NCBI GenBank assembly: GCA_964396595.1
Contig: CAYNFR010000042.1
Span: 1-20,388 of the forward strand
Origin: CAYNFR01 sp964396595
Lineage (GTDB): Bacteria; Bacteroidota; Bacteroidia; Chitinophagales; Saprospiraceae
DNA length: 20,388 bases
Direction of reading: 5' to 3'
In this document: in pieces, positions 1-7,682 of the stretch
Layout of the letters: the number at the start of each line of letters is the position of its first letter
How positions within the stretch are numbered: position 1 is the stretch's first letter
Made by a program: the position numbers and the translations under genes
The notes under the pieces: generated by a model
Seen by the model: the letters and a program-made list of their open reading frames with translations, nothing else
Told to the model about the DNA's origin: nothing
Database searches by the model: none

Positions 1-1
1 A

Positions 2-670
2 ATCTGTGAAAACGGAGCGAATCCTGCCAATTGTGATACCGCCACGGTAACGATAACAGTATTGAACCCAATCGTAGCAGAAGATGATACCTTTGGAGAT
101 GTTGCAGCAGGAACAAGCCCAGGCAACATTTTTGATGACAATGGCAATGGAGAAGACACCTNNNNNNNNNNNNNNNNNNNNNNNNNNNNNNNNNNNNNNN
201 NNNNNNNNNNNNNNNNNNNNNNNNNNNNNNNNNNNNNNNNNNNNNNNNNNNNNNNNNNNNNCAGATGTTCCAAGTGGCACCTATACGATTGTTTACGAGA
301 TATGTGAAATAGGAGCGAATCCAGCAAATTGTGATACCGCTACAGTAACGGTAACAGTATTGAACCCAATCGTAGCAGAAGACGATGCCTTAACAGGTAA
401 TGCAGGAACAAGCCCAGGCAACATTTTTGATGACAATGGCAATGGAGAAGACACCTTGAATGGAGATGATGTCACCATAGCCGATGTCACGATAAGTGTT
501 GTAAGCACAGACAATCCAGATGTGACTATAGACACTACTACAGGAGCTGTCATAGTAGGAGCAGATGTTCCAAGTGGCACCTATACGATTGTTTACGAGA
601 TATGTGAAATAGGAGCAAATCCAGCGAACTGTGATGTAGCGGAGATAGAAGTAGAGGTAGTTCCACCGCC
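2..670 (+). repeat. coding tandem repeat family A, ~303 bp (101 codons) per unit
   Basis: Units run from the IVAEDD motif to the next IVA motif: 368 to 671 gives 303 bp. The remains of an earlier unit lie on both sides of the first gap. Copies are nearly identical in DNA; for example 262-330 and 562-630 differ at only a few third positions. Each unit carries the pair GTSPGNIFDDNGNGEDT and VPSGTYTIVYEICE. Codon choice is relatively AT-rich. Confidence 0.85.
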
Positions 671-3600
671 AATCGTGGCGAATGACGATGTATATGGCAT
701 GATCAACGGCACGACAGGCGATCCGANNNNNNNNNNNNNNNNNNNNNNNNNNNNNNNNNNNNNNNNNNNNNNNNNNNNNNNNNNNNNNNNNNNNNNNNNN
801 NNNNNNNNNNNNNNNNNNNNNNNNNNATATCACAGGAACGGTCTTAACACCAGCGACGCCGATCAATGTAGGCGATCCTGTTCCGGCTTTAGACCCTGCG
901 ACAGGCGTGGTGAGTGTACCAGCGGGCACACCTGCGGGCGTATATACGATAGCGTACCAGATATGTGAGAATCTTAACCCGACGAACTGTGATGTAGCGG
1001 AGATAGAAGTAGAGGTAGTAGCGCCGCCGATCGTGGCGAATGACGATGTATATGGCATGATCAACGGCACGACAGGCGATCCGAATGTAGGCAATGCCTA
1101 TGACAATGACAGCCTGAACGGAGCGCCGGTCAATATAGCGGATATCACAGGAACGGTCTTAACACCAGCGACGCCGATCAATGTAGGCGATCCTGTGCCG
1201 GCCTTAGACCCTGCGACAGGCGTGGTGAGTGTACCAGCGGGCACCCCGGGAGGAATATATACGATTGTATATCAAATCTGCGAAAGCCTTAATCCGGATA
1301 ATTGTGATATTGCTGAAGTAGAAATATTTATAGCTATTCCGGCAATTTCGATAGTGAAAGAGAGTGCGGTGATTACTGATGCTTCGAGCATCGTAAAAGC
1401 CGGTGATATAGTTGAATATACATTCAGGGTTCGAAATGAGGGTAATGTAATCTTAACAGGTGTCACAGTAAGTGAGACGAGCTTTACAGGAAGCGGGGTT
1501 GTGCCATTAATTGATTTTGTGGGTTCAAATATGTCAAGCCCGGAAGGACAGCTTGCGCCCGGAGAGGAATCCATTTACACTGCTACATACAGCTTAAGTC
1601 AAGATGATATTGATGGTGGGCAAATAGATAACCAAGCGAGCGCAAGAGGAATACCACCAATAGGAGATCCGATTTCTAATGATTCTGATTCAGGTAATCC
1701 AAATGACCCGAATGAAACAGGTACGCCTGGAGCTCCGAATGAATCTGACCCTACAGGAACAGTATTAACCCCTTCTCCTTCTATAACCCTTATTAAGAGG
1801 GTCGAGAAGGTCACTACATCATTGGGTAGAAATAGTAATATAGTAGATGCCGGTGATCAGATCACTTATTCATTCGAATTGATAAATTCAGGGAATGTTA
1901 CCTTAAGTGATATTAGTGTTTCTGATCCATTCATAGGAGGAATTAATTGTCCTATGGATGCTTTAGCACCAGGAGCAAGCATGCTTTGTCAAGGTGATAA
2001 TTATACTATTACGCAGTCAGATGTTGATAATGGTGGTGTGGAGAATACGGCAACTGCAATAGGTACACCGCCATCTAGGCCTGATGGAAGTGATTCAGAA
2101 TCGATAAGCACCATTTCTGATGCTGGTACTGATCCCAATGGTGAATCTGTGGATAACCTAGGGGACACAGAAACACCTTCGTTAGATGGAAGTACAGATG
2201 GAAATCCAGGTAATGATCCGACTGTATTACTTATAACTCCTCATCCTGAGCTGCAACTTTATAAGTATGTGAGTGAGTTGATAGATGTGAACCAGAATGG
2301 ATTCACAGATGTCGGGGATATATTGGTTTATCGTTTTATTGTAAATAATATTGGCAATGTAAGTTTGACAAATATCTTTATCGATGATCCATTATTGACG
2401 GTGAATGGAAGTGCTATTGATTTAGCTCCCGGTGAGACGGATAGTACGACTTTCAGCGGCCAATACGAGATTGCACAATCAGATATAGTAAGGGGATTCG
2501 TAGAAAATTCGGCGATCGTATTTGGCACCCCACCACCGACACCTACGGGAGCACCGAATGATCCTGTGTTTGATGTATCAGACGCTCTAGATGACGAAGA
2601 AGAAACACCGGATGGCGATGGAAGCTCAGATGGAGATCCGACTAATGACCCTTCGGTCATATGCTTACCTAGCCCGTTGGTCTGTCCTTCTCCTTTTAGT
2701 CTAACTGGTTGTAACAATCAGGCCGGGGTAGATCAAGCGTTTTTAACATGGCTTGAACAATTTACAGGTGGTGGATGTGGCTTTCGTGTTGAATTCGTAG
2801 GAGAATTGGCTGCACCGAGATTCTGTGGAGGAAGTGTAGAAGTAACAGCCAGACTTGTCGACGAAAATGGCATACCTGTTGAAGGTTTTGTATGCAGCAG
2901 CACATTCACAGTAGCTGAAGATACAACTGCGCCTATATGTCCAAGGAATTGGGATGTTACTGTAAGGTTACGTAATGACATATGTATAATACCACCTTAC
3001 ACAAGTATTTCGCAGATAGAAGCTGATACGGGAGATAATTTAGGTGACAATTGTACACCTGATGAGAGAATACTCATTTCCTACATAGATAGCTTAGTCA
3101 GGGAAGAGTGTAGTGATCCGAGCGCTACCCACTTTGATGAGCGGCGTGTAATTCGAACTTATACATTTACAGATGAATGTGGTAATGCGACACGTTGCGA
3201 TCAAGAAATAACTTACATGATAGATGAATGTAGGGAGTTGACATCATACGGCAGAATCGGTTTCGGTGCACAATCTGTTATGCTTGTACCGAGTGGATGT
3301 AACGTGCCTCCTATTCAAGAGCTGGCTCCGGTTGAAGGAGAGTGTGGTTACGTAGAGTATATGTGGTTAAGCTCTACAGCAGAAAGACCGAATGGACAAC
3401 CGTATGTCCCGAATGATTTGACTATAGGTACGATATGGACGTTGGTACCAGATGCGTTCGGCCCAACATATGATCCCGGTATTATAACTCAGAACACCTA
3501 TTTTGTGAGATGTGCGCGCAATTTTGGTTGCTGCAAGTACGGAGAATCAAACGTCATTGGTTTTAGGATCGATGAGGCGGCAGAATGTATCGATCCTGGT

Positions 3601-3834
3601 GCTGGCTCTGCCAATGATTGTGAAAACAGTATTAGTTTGACTGCCCCAGAGAATAACAAGCTAGTCCAAGAAGCTAGCGGATATAATACGAATAGAACAA
3701 TTGATGCAAATATCTTTGTCGGAAATGGAGCTGAATTGTTATTCAACGCTAAGCAAGGAACGGAGTTAAGACCTGGATTTGAAGTGCAAAATCAATCAAC
3801 ATTGAGAATTGTGACAACGGGATGTGACGAATAA
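2..3834 (+). CDS. giant repeat-rich surface protein (DUF11/HYR type), 5' end outside the window
   Basis: The protein is coded in three pieces: 2-161 in frame 2, 262-726 in frame 3 and 827-3834 in frame 1. The frame changes occur only at the two N gaps and are what placeholder gaps of the wrong length would produce, so I read one gene. In order it shows ~100-residue modules with an IVA(E/N)DD start and a YEICE or YQICE end (to about 1340), and three DUF11-like modules (from about 1345, 1783 and 2250) with the GDxxxYxFxxxNxGNVxLT core. Asp/Gly/Asn/Pro-rich linkers join these modules. An HYR-like Cys-rich part follows (about 2662-3240, with TFTDECGNATRC), then a unique C-terminal part. The end, with GAELLFNAKQG and LRPGFEVQNQS, resembles a short beta cap seen in Bacteroidota surface proteins; no clear type IX sorting domain follows. 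The role is inferred to be a structural or adhesive cell-surface protein. The stop is TAA at 3832-3834, followed by a terminator. Confidence 0.85.
162..261. other. assembly gap (100 N placeholder) inside a repeat
   Basis: Exactly 100 N. The left edge matches position 456 and the right edge position 562 of the intact neighbouring repeat copy. The least missing sequence is therefore 105 bp (457-561 in that copy), plus any whole number of ~303-bp repeats. The reading frame moves from 2 to 3, as expected when 105 bp is drawn as 100. Confidence 0.9.
671..1344 (+). repeat. coding tandem repeat family B, ~310 bp per unit
   Basis: Two copies are visible, one interrupted by the second gap. Stretches 672-726 and 1030-1084 appear identical, and 827-950 matches 1142-1265 with only a few changes. 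Each copy encodes IVANDDVYGMINGTTGDP and later VSVPAGTP. The modules align with family A in layout (IVAxDD start, YxICE and NCD near the end) but use visibly more G/C-ending codons. Confidence 0.85.
727..826. other. assembly gap (100 N placeholder) inside a repeat
   Basis: Exactly 100 N. The edges match positions 1084 and 1142 of the intact second-family copy, so at least 57 bp (1085-1141 in that copy) is missing, plus any whole number of repeat units. The frame moves from 3 to 1, as expected when 57 bp is drawn as 100. Confidence 0.9.
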
Positions 3835-3862
3835 GTGATTATCATAATTAACTGACGATAGA

Positions 3863-3898
3863 GGGCTTCGTGATGAAAATCCGAAGCCCATTTTTTTT
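3863..3898 (+). terminator. intrinsic terminator of the surface-protein gene
   Basis: A perfect 8-bp stem, gggcttcg (3863-3870) with cgaagccc (3882-3889), has an 11-nt loop and is followed by an A and a run of eight T. It lies 28 bp after the stop codon. The rest of 3899-4136 holds no gene or convincing repeat that I can see; it must carry the promoter of the next gene, but I could not pick a firm promoter match. Confidence 0.88.
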
Positions 3899-4136
3899 GT
3901 GTTTCAACATCAATGAGATTCATTAGAACAGGATTTCTATACATCATCATTCTAGCAATTATGGACACCTATATATGAAAGATGCTAGGCCGTTATTCTT
4001 GAGCAGGCTTTTTCATACTTCAATATTGAAGGCATACCGATTACCTTGAAATGTAAAATACAAGTTTGAGAAAAAAGACAGGAGAAATATGGCATGATAG
4101 TTGATTTGATTTAGCATCAATAAGAAAACTATTCCA

Positions 4137-4574
4137 ATGAGAGCAATTTTTTTTATCGTTGTAAGTGTACTTTTCTACACATGCCTATTTTCACAATCGG
4201 TAGTTATAGAGCCACATGGAAGCAATTTTATTCCTTCAGCTTCAACTTGCACCACCATAAGTCTTGGTACTACTTTAGGTTTTGAAAGAGGAAGTAATTG
4301 TGATGCTGGCATTTTGGTAAGCAATGAAGTGGGTGCTAGTGACAGGGATCGAGTGATTTCAGATTCTTTTTTTGACATAACATTTGATGAAAATGGAATA
4401 TATACATTCTTTTGTGGGGCGCCATCTATTGATTTGGCAGCCGGTATTTCAAGAGTTTGTTATAATGTGTTGACGCCACGTGCAGTACCTGCTATAGGTA
4501 CTTATGGGATACTGCTTTTAGGATTGGGATTCTTAATAATTGGACTGTTCGCTTTTAAGCAAATATCCGGCTAG
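4137..4574 (+). CDS. small exported protein, cupredoxin-like outline, with C-terminal membrane anchor
   Basis: 145 residues. Residues 1-20 form a clear signal peptide ending FSQ. The mature part has four Cys (38, 55, 93, 108). Residues 79-110 read FDITFDENGIYTFFCGAP, then a Gly/Ile strand, like the last strands of a plastocyanin-type domain. However, Cys93 is the only potential copper ligand in place and the usual His and Met positions are other residues, so a copper-free or degenerate cupredoxin fold is the best guess. VPAIGTYG (117-124) followed by a hydrophobic helix to about 140 and the tail KQISG resembles the IPTL-CTERM/VPxxxxWG type of C-terminal signal. It stands alone after a terminator and converges with radC. 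Export is well supported; the fold is an inference. Confidence 0.75.
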   Translation: MRAIFFIVVSVLFYTCLFSQSVVIEPHGSNFIPSASTCTTISLGTTLGFERGSNCDAGILVSNEVGASDRDRVISDSFFDITFDENGIYTFFCGAPSIDLAAGISRVCYNVLTPRAVPAIGTYGILLLGLGFLIIGLFAFKQISG

Positions 4575-4603
4575 AAACTAAGTTAGAACTCAAGTGAGGG
4601 CGA

Positions 4604-5296
4604 TTAAATTACACCCTCGTCTTTAAAACTATAGTAATTAGTTCCACCGATAATAATATGATCGAGCAGCCTCATGTCAAGTAAGGCTGCTCCTTCATTT
4701 AGTTTATGCGTGAGTTTAATGTCAGCTTCGCTAGGCGATGTTTGTCCGGAAGGATGATTATGATATACCAGTATTGCTGATGCGAGATGAGATAATGCAA
4801 TATTGAATACCATTTTAGGATCTACCACTGTCCCTGCAATTCCGCCACTGCTAATTTTTCCTTTCCAAATTACTTTATTTCTTCCATTACAGCATATCAA
4901 CCAAAATTCTTCGTAAGGCAAATCAGCTAACAATGGACCGATAATCTCGTACGCGTCGCGACTGCTGCGAATTGTGGGTTTATCATCAATTGTCGTAGCG
5001 CTTCGCCTTCTACCAAGTTCTAGTGCGGCAGCGATTGTTATAGCCTTAGCATCTCCTATTCCTTTATATTTTTTTAAAAACGCTATATCTTTTTTGGCTA
5101 GTCCATTAATTCCGTCGTTTTCATTAAGCATTAGCTTAGCTAAATCAACGGCAGATTGATTTCTAGAACCGGAGCCTAATATGATTGCAACTAATTCGGC
5201 GTCGCTTAAGGCTTGATGTCCTTTAGACTTTAGTTTTTCTCGCGGGCGATCTTCGTCTGCCCATGATTTAATATTATTAAGTGATTCTCCTCTCAT
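4604..5296 (-). CDS. radC: RadC family protein (UPF0758, JAB/MPN+ domain)
   Basis: 230 residues, the usual length of the family. The N-terminal part holds a helix-hairpin-helix-like segment (KGIGDAKAITIAAALELGRR, about 78-97). The C-terminal JAB domain (about 105-228) has the full JAMM metal site: E129/E130, then H179-x-H181-x7-S189-x2-D192 in HNHPSG...PSEAD. RadC proteins are named for a DNA-repair phenotype that was later questioned, and the biochemical role remains unsettled. The ATG at 5296 gives the family's typical start (ESLNNIKSWADEDRPREKL). The gene is divergent from the patatin gene with 119 bp between them. Confidence 0.95.
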   Translation of the reverse strand: MRGESLNNIKSWADEDRPREKLKSKGHQALSDAELVAIILGSGSRNQSAVDLAKLMLNENDGINGLAKKDIAFLKKYKGIGDAKAITIAAALELGRRRSATTIDDKPTIRSSRDAYEIIGPLLADLPYEEFWLICCNGRNKVIWKGKISSGGIAGTVVDPKMVFNIALSHLASAILVYHNHPSGQTSPSEADIKLTHKLNEGAALLDMRLLDHIIIGGTNYYSFKDEGVI

Positions 5297-5415
5297 GGTA
5301 TAGTGTTAATAAGTTGATGAATATAGCGAACTTTAAGTTAAAGCGCATCGTTAATGCAAGTACTTTCGTTAAATAACTATATCGGGTCTACGTGTGATCC
5401 CTTAAAAATGCTGCA

Positions 5416-6219
5416 ATGCCACAAAAAAATGTAAGTCTTGTTTTTTCAGGAGGAGGTGCAAGAGGTGCTTATCAAATAGGCGTGTGGAAGGCTTTGGATG
5501 AGCTTGGACTTACTACAAGGGTTTCTTCTGTTTATGGCACTTCCGTCGGGGCGATTAATGGAGCGGCTTTTCTTCAGAATGATCTGGAACGAGCATTGAG
5601 CATTTGGAGATCTATTGATTATCATAAAGTATTTCAAGATTTACCACCGGGTGAAAGATTATTTTCCGGTGCGAATTTCGCATGGGTAAGGCAAAAACTT
5701 GTGGATCGCGGGCTTAATGTAGAGCCGCTCAAGAATCTACTCAGAGAGAATCTTAGCGAACATGAAATCAGAAAGGATTCGAGGGATTTTGGTATGGTGG
5801 TATTCGATTTAACCGGGAAGCGACCGCGTTATATGCGCATGTCTGATATTCCTGATGGAAGTCTTATTGATTTTATCATTGCCAGTGCCAGTTTCCCATT
5901 GTTTAAGCCACATAAAATTGGCGATCATGTGTATACTGATGGTGGCGTCTATGATAACAGACCGATAAGATTTGCGGCTTCAAGTGATACTTTGACGGAT
6001 GTTATATGTGTGGATGTTACGATTGCGAGACATTTTTGGAAGAATAAGAAAGTCGCAGACAATGTTCATGTGCATTACATTCGACCTTCGAGGCTGTTGG
6101 GAAGTCCATTGTCCTTTCAGGCCAAAAGAATCAATGATAACATGGAGCTCGGATATCATGATGGATGGCAGATGTTGAAAAAAATGAAAGATCAATTGGA
6201 GGAAGTACCATATTTGTAG
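5416..6219 (+). CDS. patatin-like phospholipase (RssA/NTE type)
   Basis: 267 residues with all the landmarks of a bacterial patatin: the glycine-rich oxyanion loop SGGGARG (11-17), nucleophile elbow G41-T-S43-V-G, and the catalytic Asp in DGG at D175. The Ser-Asp dyad predicts hydrolysis of acyl esters of phospholipids or lysophospholipids. There is no signal peptide, so it probably acts from the cytoplasm or inner membrane surface. The start at 5416 puts the oxyanion loop ten residues in, normal for the family. The substrate cannot be told from sequence. Confidence 0.92.
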   Translation: MPQKNVSLVFSGGGARGAYQIGVWKALDELGLTTRVSSVYGTSVGAINGAAFLQNDLERALSIWRSIDYHKVFQDLPPGERLFSGANFAWVRQKLVDRGLNVEPLKNLLRENLSEHEIRKDSRDFGMVVFDLTGKRPRYMRMSDIPDGSLIDFIIASASFPLFKPHKIGDHVYTDGGVYDNRPIRFAASSDTLTDVICVDVTIARHFWKNKKVADNVHVHYIRPSRLLGSPLSFQAKRINDNMELGYHDGWQMLKKMKDQLEEVPYL

Positions 6220-6309
6220 TTGAAAGTAATGGATCAGCTATGGTTATTGTTACCCAAGGAATGTCAACATTTCATCTGAAAGCATTCAATCCGATTGTTG
6301 GTTTTTTCT

Positions 6310-6340
6310 AACCGCCAAGACGTCAAGTATTTTGCAAAGT
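6310..6340. repeat. possible degenerate intergenic repeat, 'accgc.aagacg.caag' type
   Basis: In the 268-bp gap between convergent genes (6220-6487), the stretch aaccgccaagacgtcaag, followed by gcaaag, resembles a short CGCAAAG-rich repeat I recall from many Bacteroidota intergenic regions. Only one weak copy is present here. Nothing else is evident in this intergenic stretch. Confidence 0.25.
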
Positions 6341-6487
6341 AAGAGGAGAGGTAGGTTTTAAACTATGGTCATTTTTCGAATAGAATATATTTTGATTTTA
6401 AAGCTGACTTGTGGTATTATCAGTTGTGGATATGACTGTATCGTTGTCTGATAAAATATCTGCTTGCATATAGCAGCATAGTTACAA

Positions 6488-7666
6488 TTAAAAAAATCTA
6501 TCAACGCTCAGTGTTTTAAGAATATCTATTTTACCATTGAAAAAAGCGTTTTCTAATCCTATAATTCCCGGTCGGGTACCGATAGCCAATTTTCCTAGCT
6601 CAGGATAATTCAATGCTTCGGCTCCATTTGTAGTTGCCCACTCTATGATTTTTAAATCATCTATATAGCTGTTGTATTTTTTAATCGTTTTCATCTCTTC
6701 CAATATTGATAGTTGCCAGTTGCTTGAAAGACTATCTGTGCCAATACACACGGTGGCATTTAGATTTAAAAATTGACGGTAGGGGGGAAGACGATTTTCA
6801 ATATATAAATTAGCATTTGGGCATGTAACCCAATAGCTTTCAGGATTCCATTTGATGGCAGCTTCAATATCGGACTGAGTGGTACAGGTATTGTGAACAA
6901 AAAGGGTTTTAAACGTAGCGCTCAGATTGCTCATCGTATAATGGATGGAAGATTGGCCGGTAGGCACAAAGTTTTCTAAAGACAATCCGAATCCCTTATA
7001 AAAGTCAATAAAACCGCCGTTTTTATCTATAAATAATCTGTCCTCCTCGGCCAGCTCCTGGTTGTGCACACTAACCGTTTCTCCCGCCTTGTTGTGTGAT
7101 GAAATATGTTTTAAGAGGCTAGGAGATACAGAGTATGGCGCATGGGGAACCAGAGATTTTCGATTAGATCCATCGGCATTCATCCGTTCAAATATCCCAA
7201 GTCCTTTAAGATAGCAGGAGAGTGCTTCGCCGTCATCGAGAAAATCGAATAACTCTATAAAACTGTAATAGGCTATAGGCGACTGCCTCTTGACCTCTGA
7301 GGTGTCGAGTGTGTTACTGATATCACCTACCGCCTGTATGCCATTCGTCCACATGTCACGATCTGCTGCCACAATAGCCTCCTGTATCAGCTCAGTCGCA
7401 AAATCGCGCTTTGTGACAACGTCTTTTATAAATGGGATTAAGCCTGTTCCTGTCGGGATAACCCCTTTCAAATGTGAAAGCTCCAAATGACAATGAGCAT
7501 TAATCATACCTGGGATGATTGCCCCTTGATATGGTCTAGCTCCAAAAGCAACGGAGTCGTCTGTGCTTATTTCCAGAATGACGCCTTCTTGATCTACGAC
7601 GATGGTTCCATTGATGATCGGGGAGTCTTCATTCGTAACGATTATGGGGGCATGAATCTTATTCAT
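6488..7666 (-). CDS. metal-dependent amidohydrolase (cytosine/SAH deaminase superfamily, possible aminofutalosine deaminase)
   Basis: 392 residues. The fold is shown by the N-terminal beta-sandwich strands, then IIPGMINAHCHLELSHLKG with the HxH metal pair (H58, H60), PHAPYSVSP (H175), SVHNQE (H201 and candidate general base E204), FVHNT (H258) and GTDSLSSN (D311 metal ligand). This motif set belongs to the aminohydrolase branch acting on cytosine, S-adenosylhomocysteine, methylthioadenosine or 6-amino-6-deoxyfutalosine. The NAHCHLELSHL form resembles proteins annotated as aminofutalosine deaminase, a step of the alternative menaquinone route, but no other mqn genes are visible, so that assignment is tentative. 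It starts 16 bp after the stop of the M14 peptidase gene on the same strand, suggesting one transcript. Confidence 0.85.
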   Translation of the reverse strand: MNKIHAPIIVTNEDSPIINGTIVVDQEGVILEISTDDSVAFGARPYQGAIIPGMINAHCHLELSHLKGVIPTGTGLIPFIKDVVTKRDFATELIQEAIVAADRDMWTNGIQAVGDISNTLDTSEVKRQSPIAYYSFIELFDFLDDGEALSCYLKGLGIFERMNADGSNRKSLVPHAPYSVSPSLLKHISSHNKAGETVSVHNQELAEEDRLFIDKNGGFIDFYKGFGLSLENFVPTGQSSIHYTMSNLSATFKTLFVHNTCTTQSDIEAAIKWNPESYWVTCPNANLYIENRLPPYRQFLNLNATVCIGTDSLSSNWQLSILEEMKTIKKYNSYIDDLKIIEWATTNGAEALNYPELGKLAIGTRPGIIGLENAFFNGKIDILKTLSVDRFF

Positions 7667-7682
7667 CCGTGCAAAGACCGAT

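Noticed and set aside
390..1094. Long minus-strand open frames across the repeats and DUF11 region
   Set aside because: They cross N runs or mirror the real plus-strand gene, carry no domain, and are a side effect of the repeat composition.
4596..4618. Bidirectional terminator between the small exported protein gene and radC
   Set aside because: Only five pairs (gaggg/ccctc) with a 13-base loop, no T run on either side, and it overlaps the radC stop codon.
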